10,299 nt of DNA from Candidatus Magasanikbacteria bacterium RIFCSPLOWO2_02_FULL_44_11 (GTDB taxonomy: Bacteria > Patescibacteriota > Patescibacteriia > Magasanikbacterales > GWA2-37-8). The notes below the pieces were generated by a model. That model searched no databases and had not been told where the DNA came from. It saw only the letters and a list, made by a program, of their open reading frames with translations. The first letter of the stretch is position 1; each line of letters starts with the position of its first letter. The stretch is from assembly GCA_001783035.1 (NCBI GenBank), contig MFQK01000001.1:34905-45203 (forward strand), written 5' to 3'. Below are positions 1-6,591 of this stretch, one piece after another. The position numbers were made by a program, and so were the translations under genes.

Positions 1-157
1 CGATAGCCGTGAGACTCCAAATCAACCCGCCGAGGACCAGATATTTCCAACCGCTAAATCGCTGGTGGAGGGAGGCTTCTTTAATAAAAATATCGCCGAT
101 GACAGTGACAATACTCAAACCAAAAGCAATCAAAAGTGATATAGCATGTTTACTCAT
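1..157 (-). CDS. Partial multi-spanning membrane protein, possibly drug/metabolite transporter-like
   Basis: This is the 5' part of a gene cut off by the window edge. The ATG (157-155) overlaps the ruvC stop TGA (156-154) in an ATGA arrangement, the signature of translational coupling in an operon. Fifty-two codons are visible and open to position 1. The peptide begins MSKHAISLLIAFGLSIVTVI, a hydrophobic segment suited to a first membrane helix (about residues 5-23). A short polar stretch with the motif GDIFIKEAS follows, and a second hydrophobic segment begins near residue 40 (YLVLGGLIWSLTAI). A helix followed by a GDxFxKxAS-like turn resembles small EamA/SMR-type transporters of the drug/metabolite transporter superfamily, but that assignment is inference from a fragment. 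Substrate and full length cannot be read here. The overlap and hydrophobic pattern make a real gene likely; the family is uncertain. Confidence 0.68.
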   Translation of the reverse strand, partial: MSKHAISLLIAFGLSIVTVIGDIFIKEASLHQRFSGWKYLVLGGLIWSLTAI

Positions 158-654
158 AAGGAATGTTCCAGATTTTGCAGCCACAATCGCTGTCCGGAGG
201 TGAGAGCAACCGCGAGCGCGTCGGCGGCGTCATCAGACTTAATTTTTACCTTCATATTCAAAATAACAGCGACTAATTTTTGCATTTGTCCTTTTTCAGC
301 TCGGCCATAACCGGTCATCGCCTGCTTGACCTCGAGCGGCGTAAATTCGTCGATCGGCAGACCGCTTTCAAAGCCAGTCAAAAGAATTACCCCGCGCGCT
401 TGCCCGACATCGATTGCGGTCGTGACATTTTTAAAGAAAAATAATTCTTCCACGGCCATTCTGGTCGGTTGGTGTTCCTGGATAAGGCGGACCAATTCTT
501 TATGAATATCCGCCAAGCGACTGACAAAAGATTTTTTTGGTGATGTTTCGAGACAACCGTGGGTGATATGTTTCCAGGAGCTGCCCGCCTGCTCAATGAT
601 ACCATAACCAACACGTCCAAAACCAGGGTCGATGCCTAAAATGCGAATAGTCAT
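154..654 (-). CDS. ruvC: Crossover junction endodeoxyribonuclease RuvC
   Basis: RuvC is the dimeric Mg2+-dependent resolvase that cuts Holliday junctions symmetrically during recombinational repair, normally together with the RuvAB branch-migration motor. The 166-residue product matches the family's usual length. The N-terminus carries the RNase-H-fold signature ILGIDPG, with catalytic Asp9. The second acidic residue is Glu69 in AVEELFF (equivalent to E. coli Glu66), and the C-terminal pair is Asp142 and Asp145 in SDDAADALAVA (E. coli Asp138/Asp141), so the catalytic tetrad is complete. The GQARGVILL and TPLEVKQAMTGYGRAEKGQM segments are also typical. The ATG lies 2 nt after the stop of the upstream CapA-family gene, with only TAGG near it, so expression probably depends on coupling. 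The 3' end overlaps the next gene by ATGA. ruvA and ruvB are not in this window. Confidence 0.96.
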   Translation of the reverse strand: MTIRILGIDPGFGRVGYGIIEQAGSSWKHITHGCLETSPKKSFVSRLADIHKELVRLIQEHQPTRMAVEELFFFKNVTTAIDVGQARGVILLTGFESGLPIDEFTPLEVKQAMTGYGRAEKGQMQKLVAVILNMKVKIKSDDAADALAVALTSGQRLWLQNLEHSL

Positions 655-656
655 AC

Positions 657-1793
657 CTATTTGAGCCGACTGTTACTTGTAAACCAGGAAAAGAAGTTTT
701 CTCTGTCTGCCGAAGACATCGCATAAACCTGTGATTTTTGGCTATAAAAAGGAAACACTTGCGCTTCTTTAATAATTCCGTCTTGCAAAATAAATCCGAC
801 ACTTATACCTTGTTGAGTTTCTTTAGAAAAATATTGGTCAAAGATAAAATTACCGAGTGAATAATAGATTGGTTTGCCTTGGTATATTTCCATTTCTTGG
901 ATGACGTGCGGGTGACCACCGATCACGGCTGTCGCCCCATTATCGATCAACCAGTGCGCCAACGTCCGCTGATTTTGGTTGGAAATACGTTTATATTCGT
1001 CTCCCCAGTGCATGAAAACAAAAACATAGCGGGCTTGCGCCTTGGCTTGGTCCATAACCTTTTTTGCTCCCGCCATGTTCAGCGGGTGATCGGTGTTATT
1101 GAAGCCGACAAAAGTTATTTTTTCGGACAAACCTTTTTCGGCAACCCACCAAGATGCGTCATTTTCTTTCGTTTGGTATCCAAAAAATCCAAATTCGTTT
1201 TGCTGTAAAATCTTTTGGGTAAAGGCGACGTTTTTCACGCCCATATCGAGCGTATGATTGTTAGCCAAACTAAAAGCGTCGAACCCGTACGTCTGTAGCT
1301 GGAGCGCCAGCGCCGGATCAAACCGAAAGGCAATTGATTTTGATGTTGGTACGCGGACTGTGGCAAATGGCCCCTCGAGATTGGCTATTAAAAGATCCGC
1401 CCCTCCGAATAGACGCTTTGATGACGTTGGTCCAATGTGTTCAAACAAGTAGTCCAACCCTCTTTTTCCCATCATTTTAGCAACGTTGCGGTCGAGCATT
1501 ATATCGCCGAAAAATTGGACGGAAATAGTACTGGTGTTTTCTTGTTTATACGCGTCGATTTTTGCTACAAAGTCTTCATATGGCGTGGTAGAAACCGGCT
1601 GGATTTCTTTTTCAACGGCGAGAGTTTCTGTCGCCACAATTTTAACTTCACTCACGTATCGTCGGGGATGCACGACTGCCAAAGCTGGCATCGCCTGCGC
1701 GTCTAGTTTGGTAGCCAACATAAAAAAACCAGCCGCCAAGGCTGATCCGGCGGCAAACGAGCCGATGATTATTTTAACCATTCTTTCAGTCAT
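657..1793 (-). CDS. Membrane-anchored CapA-family protein (poly-gamma-glutamate capsule synthesis type, metallophosphatase fold)
   Basis: The product (378 residues from the ATG at 1793) belongs to the CapA/PGA_cap family, whose members have a calcineurin-like metallophosphatase fold and act at the envelope. Residues 5-30 form one hydrophobic helix after MTERMVKIII, read as a signal anchor that places the rest outside. A linker follows, then the catalytic domain from about residue 90. Family motifs appear in order: GDIMLDR (96-102), NLEGP (138-142), LANNHTLD (His180), HWGDEY (His262), GGHPHVIQ (His294, His296) and SLGNFIFDQ (312-320). All expected metal-site histidines and acids are present. 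A GTG at 1799 is in frame, but it lies only 3 nt past the -10 box and would fall at or before the likely transcript start, so the ATG is preferred. No capB, capC or capE neighbour is visible, so a role in polyglutamate synthesis is unproven; the protein may be another envelope phosphoesterase. First gene of an operon with ruvC. Confidence 0.88.
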   Translation of the reverse strand: MTERMVKIIIGSFAAGSALAAGFFMLATKLDAQAMPALAVVHPRRYVSEVKIVATETLAVEKEIQPVSTTPYEDFVAKIDAYKQENTSTISVQFFGDIMLDRNVAKMMGKRGLDYLFEHIGPTSSKRLFGGADLLIANLEGPFATVRVPTSKSIAFRFDPALALQLQTYGFDAFSLANNHTLDMGVKNVAFTQKILQQNEFGFFGYQTKENDASWWVAEKGLSEKITFVGFNNTDHPLNMAGAKKVMDQAKAQARYVFVFMHWGDEYKRISNQNQRTLAHWLIDNGATAVIGGHPHVIQEMEIYQGKPIYYSLGNFIFDQYFSKETQQGISVGFILQDGIIKEAQVFPFYSQKSQVYAMSSADRENFFSWFTSNSRLK

Positions 1794-1802
1794 AATCACT
1801 CT

Positions 1803-1831
1803 ATTTTACCGTTAAAAGCGGCCTTGGTCAA
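1803..1831 (-). promoter_or_regulatory. Sigma-70-type promoter of the capA-like/ruvC operon
   Basis: On the minus strand a -35 hexamer TTGACC (1831-1826) and a -10 hexamer TAAAAT (1808-1803) are separated by exactly 17 nt. Each hexamer matches the consensus at five of six positions. The predicted transcription start, about 7 nt past the -10, is near 1797-1796, only 3-4 nt before the ATG at 1793. The mRNA would therefore be leaderless or nearly so. The -35 begins 2 nt from the left arm of the inverted-repeat element at 1833-1856. Confidence 0.78.
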
Positions 1832-1832
1832 A

Positions 1833-1954
1833 CATTACTTGGCATACATTACGGAAACTCATCGCAGGTCTACTTCGCAGTCGGCCGAGATGGAAGCAAA
1901 ACCAGCCCCGCTGGGCTGGTTTATGCTGTGTTCCGTAATGTATGCCAAGTAATG
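1833..1954. repeat. 122-bp element with perfect 24-bp terminal inverted repeats
   Basis: The sequence at 1833-1856 (starting CATTACTTGGCATACA and ending ACGGAA) is the exact reverse complement of 1931-1954. The arms extend outward by three more A/T pairs if one base is allowed to bulge. The 74-nt interior contains a separate terminator-like hairpin and the 8-bp palindrome TCGGCCGA (1881-1888). The element starts 2 nt after the sod stop codon and ends next to the -35 box of the following operon, so it fills nearly the whole intergenic space. There is no coding capacity and no convincing target-site duplication outside the arms. It could be a MITE-like element, a REP-type palindrome, or a large transcript-end stem-loop; the sequence alone does not decide. 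Confidence 0.8.
1894..1922 (-). terminator. Intrinsic terminator downstream of sod, nested in the inverted-repeat element
   Basis: A perfect 10-bp stem, AAACCAGCCC on one side and GGGCTGGTTT on the other (1922-1913 and 1908-1899), encloses a 4-nt loop. On the minus strand it is followed by a short, interrupted T run (TTTTGCTT, counting the stem Ts). The stem is GC-rich but the T tract is modest, so efficiency is uncertain. It would end transcripts from sod, and possibly from rpoBC if those read through. In the transcript it sits inside a longer stem formed by the 24-nt outer arms. Confidence 0.66.
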
Positions 1955-1956
1955 GT

Positions 1957-2535
1957 TTATCCTAATCGCTTTTCAACGGTTTTCCAGTCGATGGACTTGA
2001 AGAAAGCTTCGATATAATCGGCTCGCTTGGTGCCATAGTCGAGCATGAAGGCGTGTTCAAAGACGTCCATGACAAGGACCGGTAGGCAACCCGCGAAATG
2101 ACCGACATCGTGTTCGTTAATCCAAACATTAAAAATCCGGTCAGCTTGTTGGTCATAATACAATACCGCCCAACCAATACCGCGCATACTGCCGGTGGCC
2201 TTGAAATCTTTTTCCCATACTTCGTGACTACCGAAAGCCTCAGTCATTTTTTGGTGGAGTTTTGACTTCGTATCGTGCGGCGTGCCGCCATTTTTCATAT
2301 TACCAAAATAATATTCGTGCAAACGCATGCCGTCAAACTCCCAACCAAAACGGCGCTTCAACTCGTTGGATTCGGGTGTTCCGGTTTTCCCATCTTTTGC
2401 CATCGCCGCCAAAAGATCGGCTAATTTGTTGGTATTGGCGACATACCCTTGGTACAGGGTAAAGTGATTTTTTAGTAATTGATCGCTAAAACCGGGTGTG
2501 CCAAGTAGATGGTCGTAATTTATTTCTTGATACAT
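1957..2535 (-). CDS. Superoxide dismutase, iron/manganese family
   Basis: The enzyme dismutates superoxide to oxygen and hydrogen peroxide in the cytoplasm; no signal peptide is seen. At 192 residues it has normal family length. The four metal ligands are visible: His24 in KNHFTLYQGY, His73 in RLHEYYFGNM, and Asp157 and His161 in VMDVFEHAFMLDYG. The helical N-terminal half and the GSMRGIGWAVLYYD core strand also fit. Deviations from textbook enzymes are DVFEH in place of DVWEH, INEHDVGH where MnSODs have an NQD-type segment, and Val155 two residues before the Asp ligand, where MnSOD usually has Gly and FeSOD Thr. Metal preference therefore cannot be called. The ATG at 2535 is 9 nt after the stop of a decayed peroxiredoxin and has no clear Shine-Dalgarno sequence. 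A TAAAAT motif (2554-2549) upstream has no good -35 partner, so co-transcription with rpoC is possible. A terminator follows. Confidence 0.95.
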   Translation of the reverse strand: MYQEINYDHLLGTPGFSDQLLKNHFTLYQGYVANTNKLADLLAAMAKDGKTGTPESNELKRRFGWEFDGMRLHEYYFGNMKNGGTPHDTKSKLHQKMTEAFGSHEVWEKDFKATGSMRGIGWAVLYYDQQADRIFNVWINEHDVGHFAGCLPVLVMDVFEHAFMLDYGTKRADYIEAFFKSIDWKTVEKRLG

Positions 2536-2544
2536 ATAATAAGG

Positions 2545-2700
2545 TTAAATTTTACCAACCAAATCAAGGCCAGGTTTTAGAGTTTTTCCGCCCGGCTTCC
2601 AGTTGGCTGGACAAACTTCTCCGCCATGCTCGCGGACAAATTGGGCCGCCTGCGAAGGCTCCCGGCAATGAGTTTCCTCAAAGTACGCTTTTGTTTTCTC
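2545..2700 (-). pseudogene. Remnant of a 2-Cys peroxiredoxin (AhpC/Prx1 type), C-terminal part only
   Basis: Reading from 2700 down to the TAA at 2547-2545 gives 51 codons that end [20 protein letters not shown] plus seven residues. The [10 protein letters not shown] segment is the resolving-cysteine motif of typical 2-Cys peroxiredoxins (Cys at 2613-2611), and the tail is typical for the family. The thioredoxin-fold body, with the peroxidatic cysteine motif, is missing. The frame runs into the rpoC 3' end, where an in-frame TGA lies at 2733-2731. There is no ATG, GTG or TTG start in the remnant. The reading frame is otherwise undamaged and similarity begins right beside the rpoC stop, so a deletion or rearrangement probably joined the rpoC end to the middle of the old gene fairly recently. 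Placement directly before sod suggests a former peroxiredoxin-superoxide dismutase pair. Confidence 0.82.
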
Positions 2701-2701
2701 T

Positions 2702-5700
2702 CTATTTCTTATATCCCGTTCCCGCTGGAATCAAGCGACCGATAATAACGTTCTCTTTAAGACCTTCGAGGTAATCAATCTTACCGGTGGAAGCGGTGTT
2801 GATAAGAATACGGGCTGTTTCCTGGAATGAAGCCGAGGAAAGGAAACTTTGAGTCGAAAGAGCGACTTTACTGACACCGAGCAAGAGCTCGCGAGCGACA
2901 GCAGCTTTCATTCCCGATTTCTTGGCCAGGCGATTTGAAAATTCAAACTGAGCCTTTTCAACGATTTCACCAGGCAAGAGATCTGTTTCACCGGCATCTT
3001 CTACGTAAACGCGGCTAAACATCTGGCGAATAATTAATTCGACGTGTTTGTCGTTCACTTTCTGTCCTTGAGAAGAGTAAATGTTCTGTACTTCTTCCAA
3101 GACGTACCGCTGCACTGAGGGACGGCCTTTTAATTCAAACAATTCTTGCAGATTGATACTGCCGTCAGTCATTAAATGTCCTTTCTCTATTTTGTCTCCG
3201 TTCTTGACCAGAAGTTTGTAGCCTAACGGAATGATATATTCGCGAACACGCGGTCCTTGATACTCCAAAGACACATTGTTTTTTGTGATTTTCACTTTAC
3301 CGTCGTATTTGGCTTTAATTTCTTCACCCGATGAACCACGAACAACCAGAATATCATCGGTTTTCACTTCTCCGCCATCTTTGACCATGATTTCGTCTTC
3401 CGCCTTACATTTAATGCTCATTTCTTCCATGCCTTCAAAATGCACTTTGACAATTTTCTGGCCTCGACGTCCTTCAAAGATTTTCTTTCCGGTGGCTGAA
3501 GTTACAATCTTGCCATCGGCATCTTCAATTTCAATGGTACCTTCGACTTCGGATAATACAGCCTGGTGCTTTGGAGCGCGCACTTCCACCAATTCTTCTA
3601 CGCGAGGCAAACCCTGAGTAATATCGCCTCCGGCCACACCACCGGCGTGGAAGGTGCGGAGCGTCAGCTGCGTACCAGGTTCACCGATCGATTGGGCGGC
3701 GATAATACCGACAGCGGTACCCATCGCCACTTCGCTGTTGGTCGCCAAGTCGTAGCCATAACACTTACGGCAGACTGCTTTGGGCAGCCGGCATTGTAAA
3801 AGAGAACGAACATGGACTGATTGTATGTTTAATTCATCAATGACGCGCGCGGTTTTGTCATCAATTACCTCGCCGGCTTTGACGATTGTTTTATTACCGT
3901 CTTTGACGGCTGAAACTACATAACGGCTCCAAACGCGATCCGCTAATTTTTCCCCCATGATCTTCGACTGTTCAACTGTAAAGATTTCCCCAATGTCGTC
4001 ACCACAATCGTTTTCGACAATAATCACATCTTGTGAAACATCAACCAAACGACGGGTCAAATAACCGGCATTAGCCGTACGGAGCGCCGTGTCCGACAAA
4101 CCTTTACGGGTACCGTGCGAAGAAATGAAATATTCCAACACGTCAAAACCTTCCTTAAAATTACCTTTAACCGGCAATTCAATAACCTCGCCGGATGGCG
4201 AGACCACCAGACCCTTCATACCCATGACCTGACCAAGCTGGCCATAAGTACCACGAGCGCCAGAGTCGATCATGGCGTACACCGGACCATTCTTATTCAA
4301 AATATTTTTGTTGTTGGCAATAATTTTATCTTTCACTTCCGTCCAAATTTCGAGAATCTTGGCGTGGCGTTCACCGATTGTCAGCAAACCTTCCTGAAAT
4401 TGTTCTTCCATTTCTTTCACCAGTTGATCGCCTTCTTTAATGAGCGCCGGTTTCTCAACAATTTTAGGGAAATCATCCATGCCGAGTGAGTATCCTGATT
4501 TGGTTACATAGCGATAACCAAGATTTTTAAGCTCATCGAGGAAAAAGGCGGTTGTTTCCTGGCCGTAGATTTCCAAGCACAAACGAATGATGGTCCCGAG
4601 CTTCTTGACATTGATAGTTTCATTGTAGTAGGGCAGCTTGTCGGGGATAATTTCGTTAAATAAAATCCGACCGATGGATGTTTCGAGAAGGACGGGAGCA
4701 TCTTCGGGGAATTTATTGCGAGCGTCGGTGACACGGACTTTGATACGCTCTTGCAGCGTAATCTGGCGGCCCTTATAGGCCAATTTAGCTTCCTTTTCAG
4801 AACCAAAAAATTTCTTAACCTCACCGGTATCGTCGAGACTGTGGCGTGTCAGGTAAAAACAGCCCAGAGCGATATCTTGTTTAGGTGTAATGACCGGCTG
4901 GCCGGTGGCGGGTTTTAGCAAGTTCTTTTCCGAGGCCATAAGGTTTTCCGCCTCCCAACGAGCTTCGGCGGTTAGCGGCAGGTGGACGGCCATCTGGTCG
5001 CCATCGAAGTCGGCGTTAAAAGCGGTACAGACAAGCGGATGAAGCTGAATAGCTTTACCTTCAACCAAGCGCGGGTGAAATGCTTGAATACCCAAACGAT
5101 GCAATGTCGGAGCGCGGTTCAAGAGCACGCGTGTGGTTTTGGTTAATTCTTCGAGAATGTCCCAGACTTCATCGGCTTCAGATTCAATAAATCGGCTGGC
5201 CGAACGGACGTTGTGGGCCAATTCACGTTTAATAATTTCGCCCATGATAAACGGCTTGAACAGTTCGAGAGCCATGCGTTTTGGCAATCCGCATTCATCA
5301 ATATTAAGTTGCGGGCCGACCACAATGACCGAGCGGCCGGAATAGTCAACGCGCTTACCGAGTAAGTTTTGTCGGAAACGTCCTTGTTTGCCTTTCAAAA
5401 TATCGGCCAGAGAACGAAGCTGTCGTTTCTGTCCGGTTGAGGCGGTAACTGTCTTGGAATGACGGGCATTGTTATCAATCAGGGCGTCTACAGCTTCCTG
5501 CAACATCCGCTTTTCGTTGCGGCAAATAACTTCCGGCGCGTCGAGATCTAAAAGGCGGCGTAGGCGGTTATTGCGATTGATAACTCGGCGGTAAAGGTCG
5601 TTTAAATCGGAAGTGGCGAAACGTCCGCCATCAAGAGCCACCATCGGGCGAAGGTCTGGCGGTATGACGGGGATATTTTTGAGGACCATCCATTCGGGGC

Positions 5701-6577
5701 GGATCTTATTCATGCCCAAGCTCTTCAAAAGTTTGCGGCGGCGAATGATGCGTTCAAGTTTTGAACCTTTGGCGGTTTGCTGCTCATTGGTCAGGCGTTT
5801 AATGGTCTCTTCAATATTGATGCGAGCCAATAAATTATGAATAGCTTCAGCGCCAATCGAGGCTTCGAACAGGTGCCCGTAACGGAGAGACAACTCTTGG
5901 TAACGATTTTCTGAAATAATTTTCATGATGCCAAGCTCCTTAAGCTCTTTCTCGGCGGCTTGGAAATCGGCATCGAGAGCGTTGCGTTTGCGCTCGGTTT
6001 CATTGCTGATATTTTCTAAATCTTTAGACTTTGCTTTTGCCTCTTGGGCTTTTTTCAATTCAGTCTCGTGGTCTCGTTCGATTTGTTTTTTCTTATTTTT
6101 GTATTCTTGACGCAATAATTCCACGGTCAAGCGTTTTTCATCCTCATCGACACGAGTAATAATGAACGAGGCGAAATAAATAACCTTTTCCAGCGCCTGG
6201 GCAGAGAGATCGAGCACCAAACCGACTTTGGACGGCACCGAGCGCAAGAACCAAATATGTGCTGCCGGAGCTATAAGCTCGATATGGCCCATACGTTCGC
6301 GGCGGACCAAAGAATGGGTTACTTCGACACCACATTTATCACAGATAATACCTTTGTAACGAATTTTCTTATATTTTCCACAGTAACATTCCCAATCTTT
6401 AACTGGCCCAAAAATTTCTTCGGCAAAAAGACCGCCCTTTTCGGGTTTTTGGGTGCGATAGTTGATAGTTTCCGGTTTTGATACTTCGCCGTAAGACCAA
6501 GCACGAATCACTTCGGGTGAAGCGAGCTTGAGACGTATAGCATCAAAGTTCATGGAATGGAGTTGATCACGAGGCAT
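2702..6577 (-). CDS. rpoC: DNA-directed RNA polymerase subunit beta'
   Basis: This is the beta' subunit, which carries the catalytic Mg2+ site. The 1291-residue protein has the N-terminal zinc site Cys64, Cys66, Cys79, Cys82 (CYCGKYK...CDKCGVEV) and the catalytic NADFDGD motif at 521-527 (Asp523, Asp525, Asp527). The second zinc site is Cys858, Cys929, Cys936, Cys939. The bridge-helix/trigger-loop region starts at [17 protein letters not shown] (residue 952), and the C-terminus ends normally at GRLIPAGTG. The large trigger-loop insertion of proteobacteria is absent. An unusual highly charged helical insert of about 70 residues (144-216, nt 6148-5930) separates the IYFASFIIT strand from the [14 protein letters not shown] segment. 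The ATG at 6577 lies 14 nt after rpoB; an in-frame ATG at 6553 ([14 protein letters not shown]) is an alternative start. Neither has a visible Shine-Dalgarno sequence. The stop TAG abuts the peroxiredoxin remnant. Confidence 0.99.
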   Translation of the reverse strand: MPRDQLHSMNFDAIRLKLASPEVIRAWSYGEVSKPETINYRTQKPEKGGLFAEEIFGPVKDWECYCGKYKKIRYKGIICDKCGVEVTHSLVRRERMGHIELIAPAAHIWFLRSVPSKVGLVLDLSAQALEKVIYFASFIITRVDEDEKRLTVELLRQEYKNKKKQIERDHETELKKAQEAKAKSKDLENISNETERKRNALDADFQAAEKELKELGIMKIISENRYQELSLRYGHLFEASIGAEAIHNLLARINIEETIKRLTNEQQTAKGSKLERIIRRRKLLKSLGMNKIRPEWMVLKNIPVIPPDLRPMVALDGGRFATSDLNDLYRRVINRNNRLRRLLDLDAPEVICRNEKRMLQEAVDALIDNNARHSKTVTASTGQKRQLRSLADILKGKQGRFRQNLLGKRVDYSGRSVIVVGPQLNIDECGLPKRMALELFKPFIMGEIIKRELAHNVRSASRFIESEADEVWDILEELTKTTRVLLNRAPTLHRLGIQAFHPRLVEGKAIQLHPLVCTAFNADFDGDQMAVHLPLTAEARWEAENLMASEKNLLKPATGQPVITPKQDIALGCFYLTRHSLDDTGEVKKFFGSEKEAKLAYKGRQITLQERIKVRVTDARNKFPEDAPVLLETSIGRILFNEIIPDKLPYYNETINVKKLGTIIRLCLEIYGQETTAFFLDELKNLGYRYVTKSGYSLGMDDFPKIVEKPALIKEGDQLVKEMEEQFQEGLLTIGERHAKILEIWTEVKDKIIANNKNILNKNGPVYAMIDSGARGTYGQLGQVMGMKGLVVSPSGEVIELPVKGNFKEGFDVLEYFISSHGTRKGLSDTALRTANAGYLTRRLVDVSQDVIIVENDCGDDIGEIFTVEQSKIMGEKLADRVWSRYVVSAVKDGNKTIVKAGEVIDDKTARVIDELNIQSVHVRSLLQCRLPKAVCRKCYGYDLATNSEVAMGTAVGIIAAQSIGEPGTQLTLRTFHAGGVAGGDITQGLPRVEELVEVRAPKHQAVLSEVEGTIEIEDADGKIVTSATGKKIFEGRRGQKIVKVHFEGMEEMSIKCKAEDEIMVKDGGEVKTDDILVVRGSSGEEIKAKYDGKVKITKNNVSLEYQGPRVREYIIPLGYKLLVKNGDKIEKGHLMTDGSINLQELFELKGRPSVQRYVLEEVQNIYSSQGQKVNDKHVELIIRQMFSRVYVEDAGETDLLPGEIVEKAQFEFSNRLAKKSGMKAAVARELLLGVSKVALSTQSFLSSASFQETARILINTASTGKIDYLEGLKENVIIGRLIPAGTGYKK

Positions 6578-6591
6578 ATAATGTATGGTAA

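Noticed and set aside
9..203. Plus-strand 64-codon ORF at the window start
   Set aside because: It is antisense to the well-supported partial membrane gene and the end of ruvC; no homology was recognised.
1794..1799. GTG start at 1799 for the CapA-family protein
   Set aside because: It lies 3 nt past the -10 hexamer, at or upstream of the predicted transcription start, so the ATG at 1793 is more plausible.
1833..1954. Invertible promoter switch bounded by the 24-bp repeats
   Set aside because: No promoter motif is visible inside the element and no invertase is nearby; inversion would only flip a nearly symmetrical hairpin.
4115..4489. 124-codon open frame on the plus strand
   Set aside because: It is antisense to a conserved part of rpoC and has low-complexity Phe/His-rich composition typical of shadow frames.
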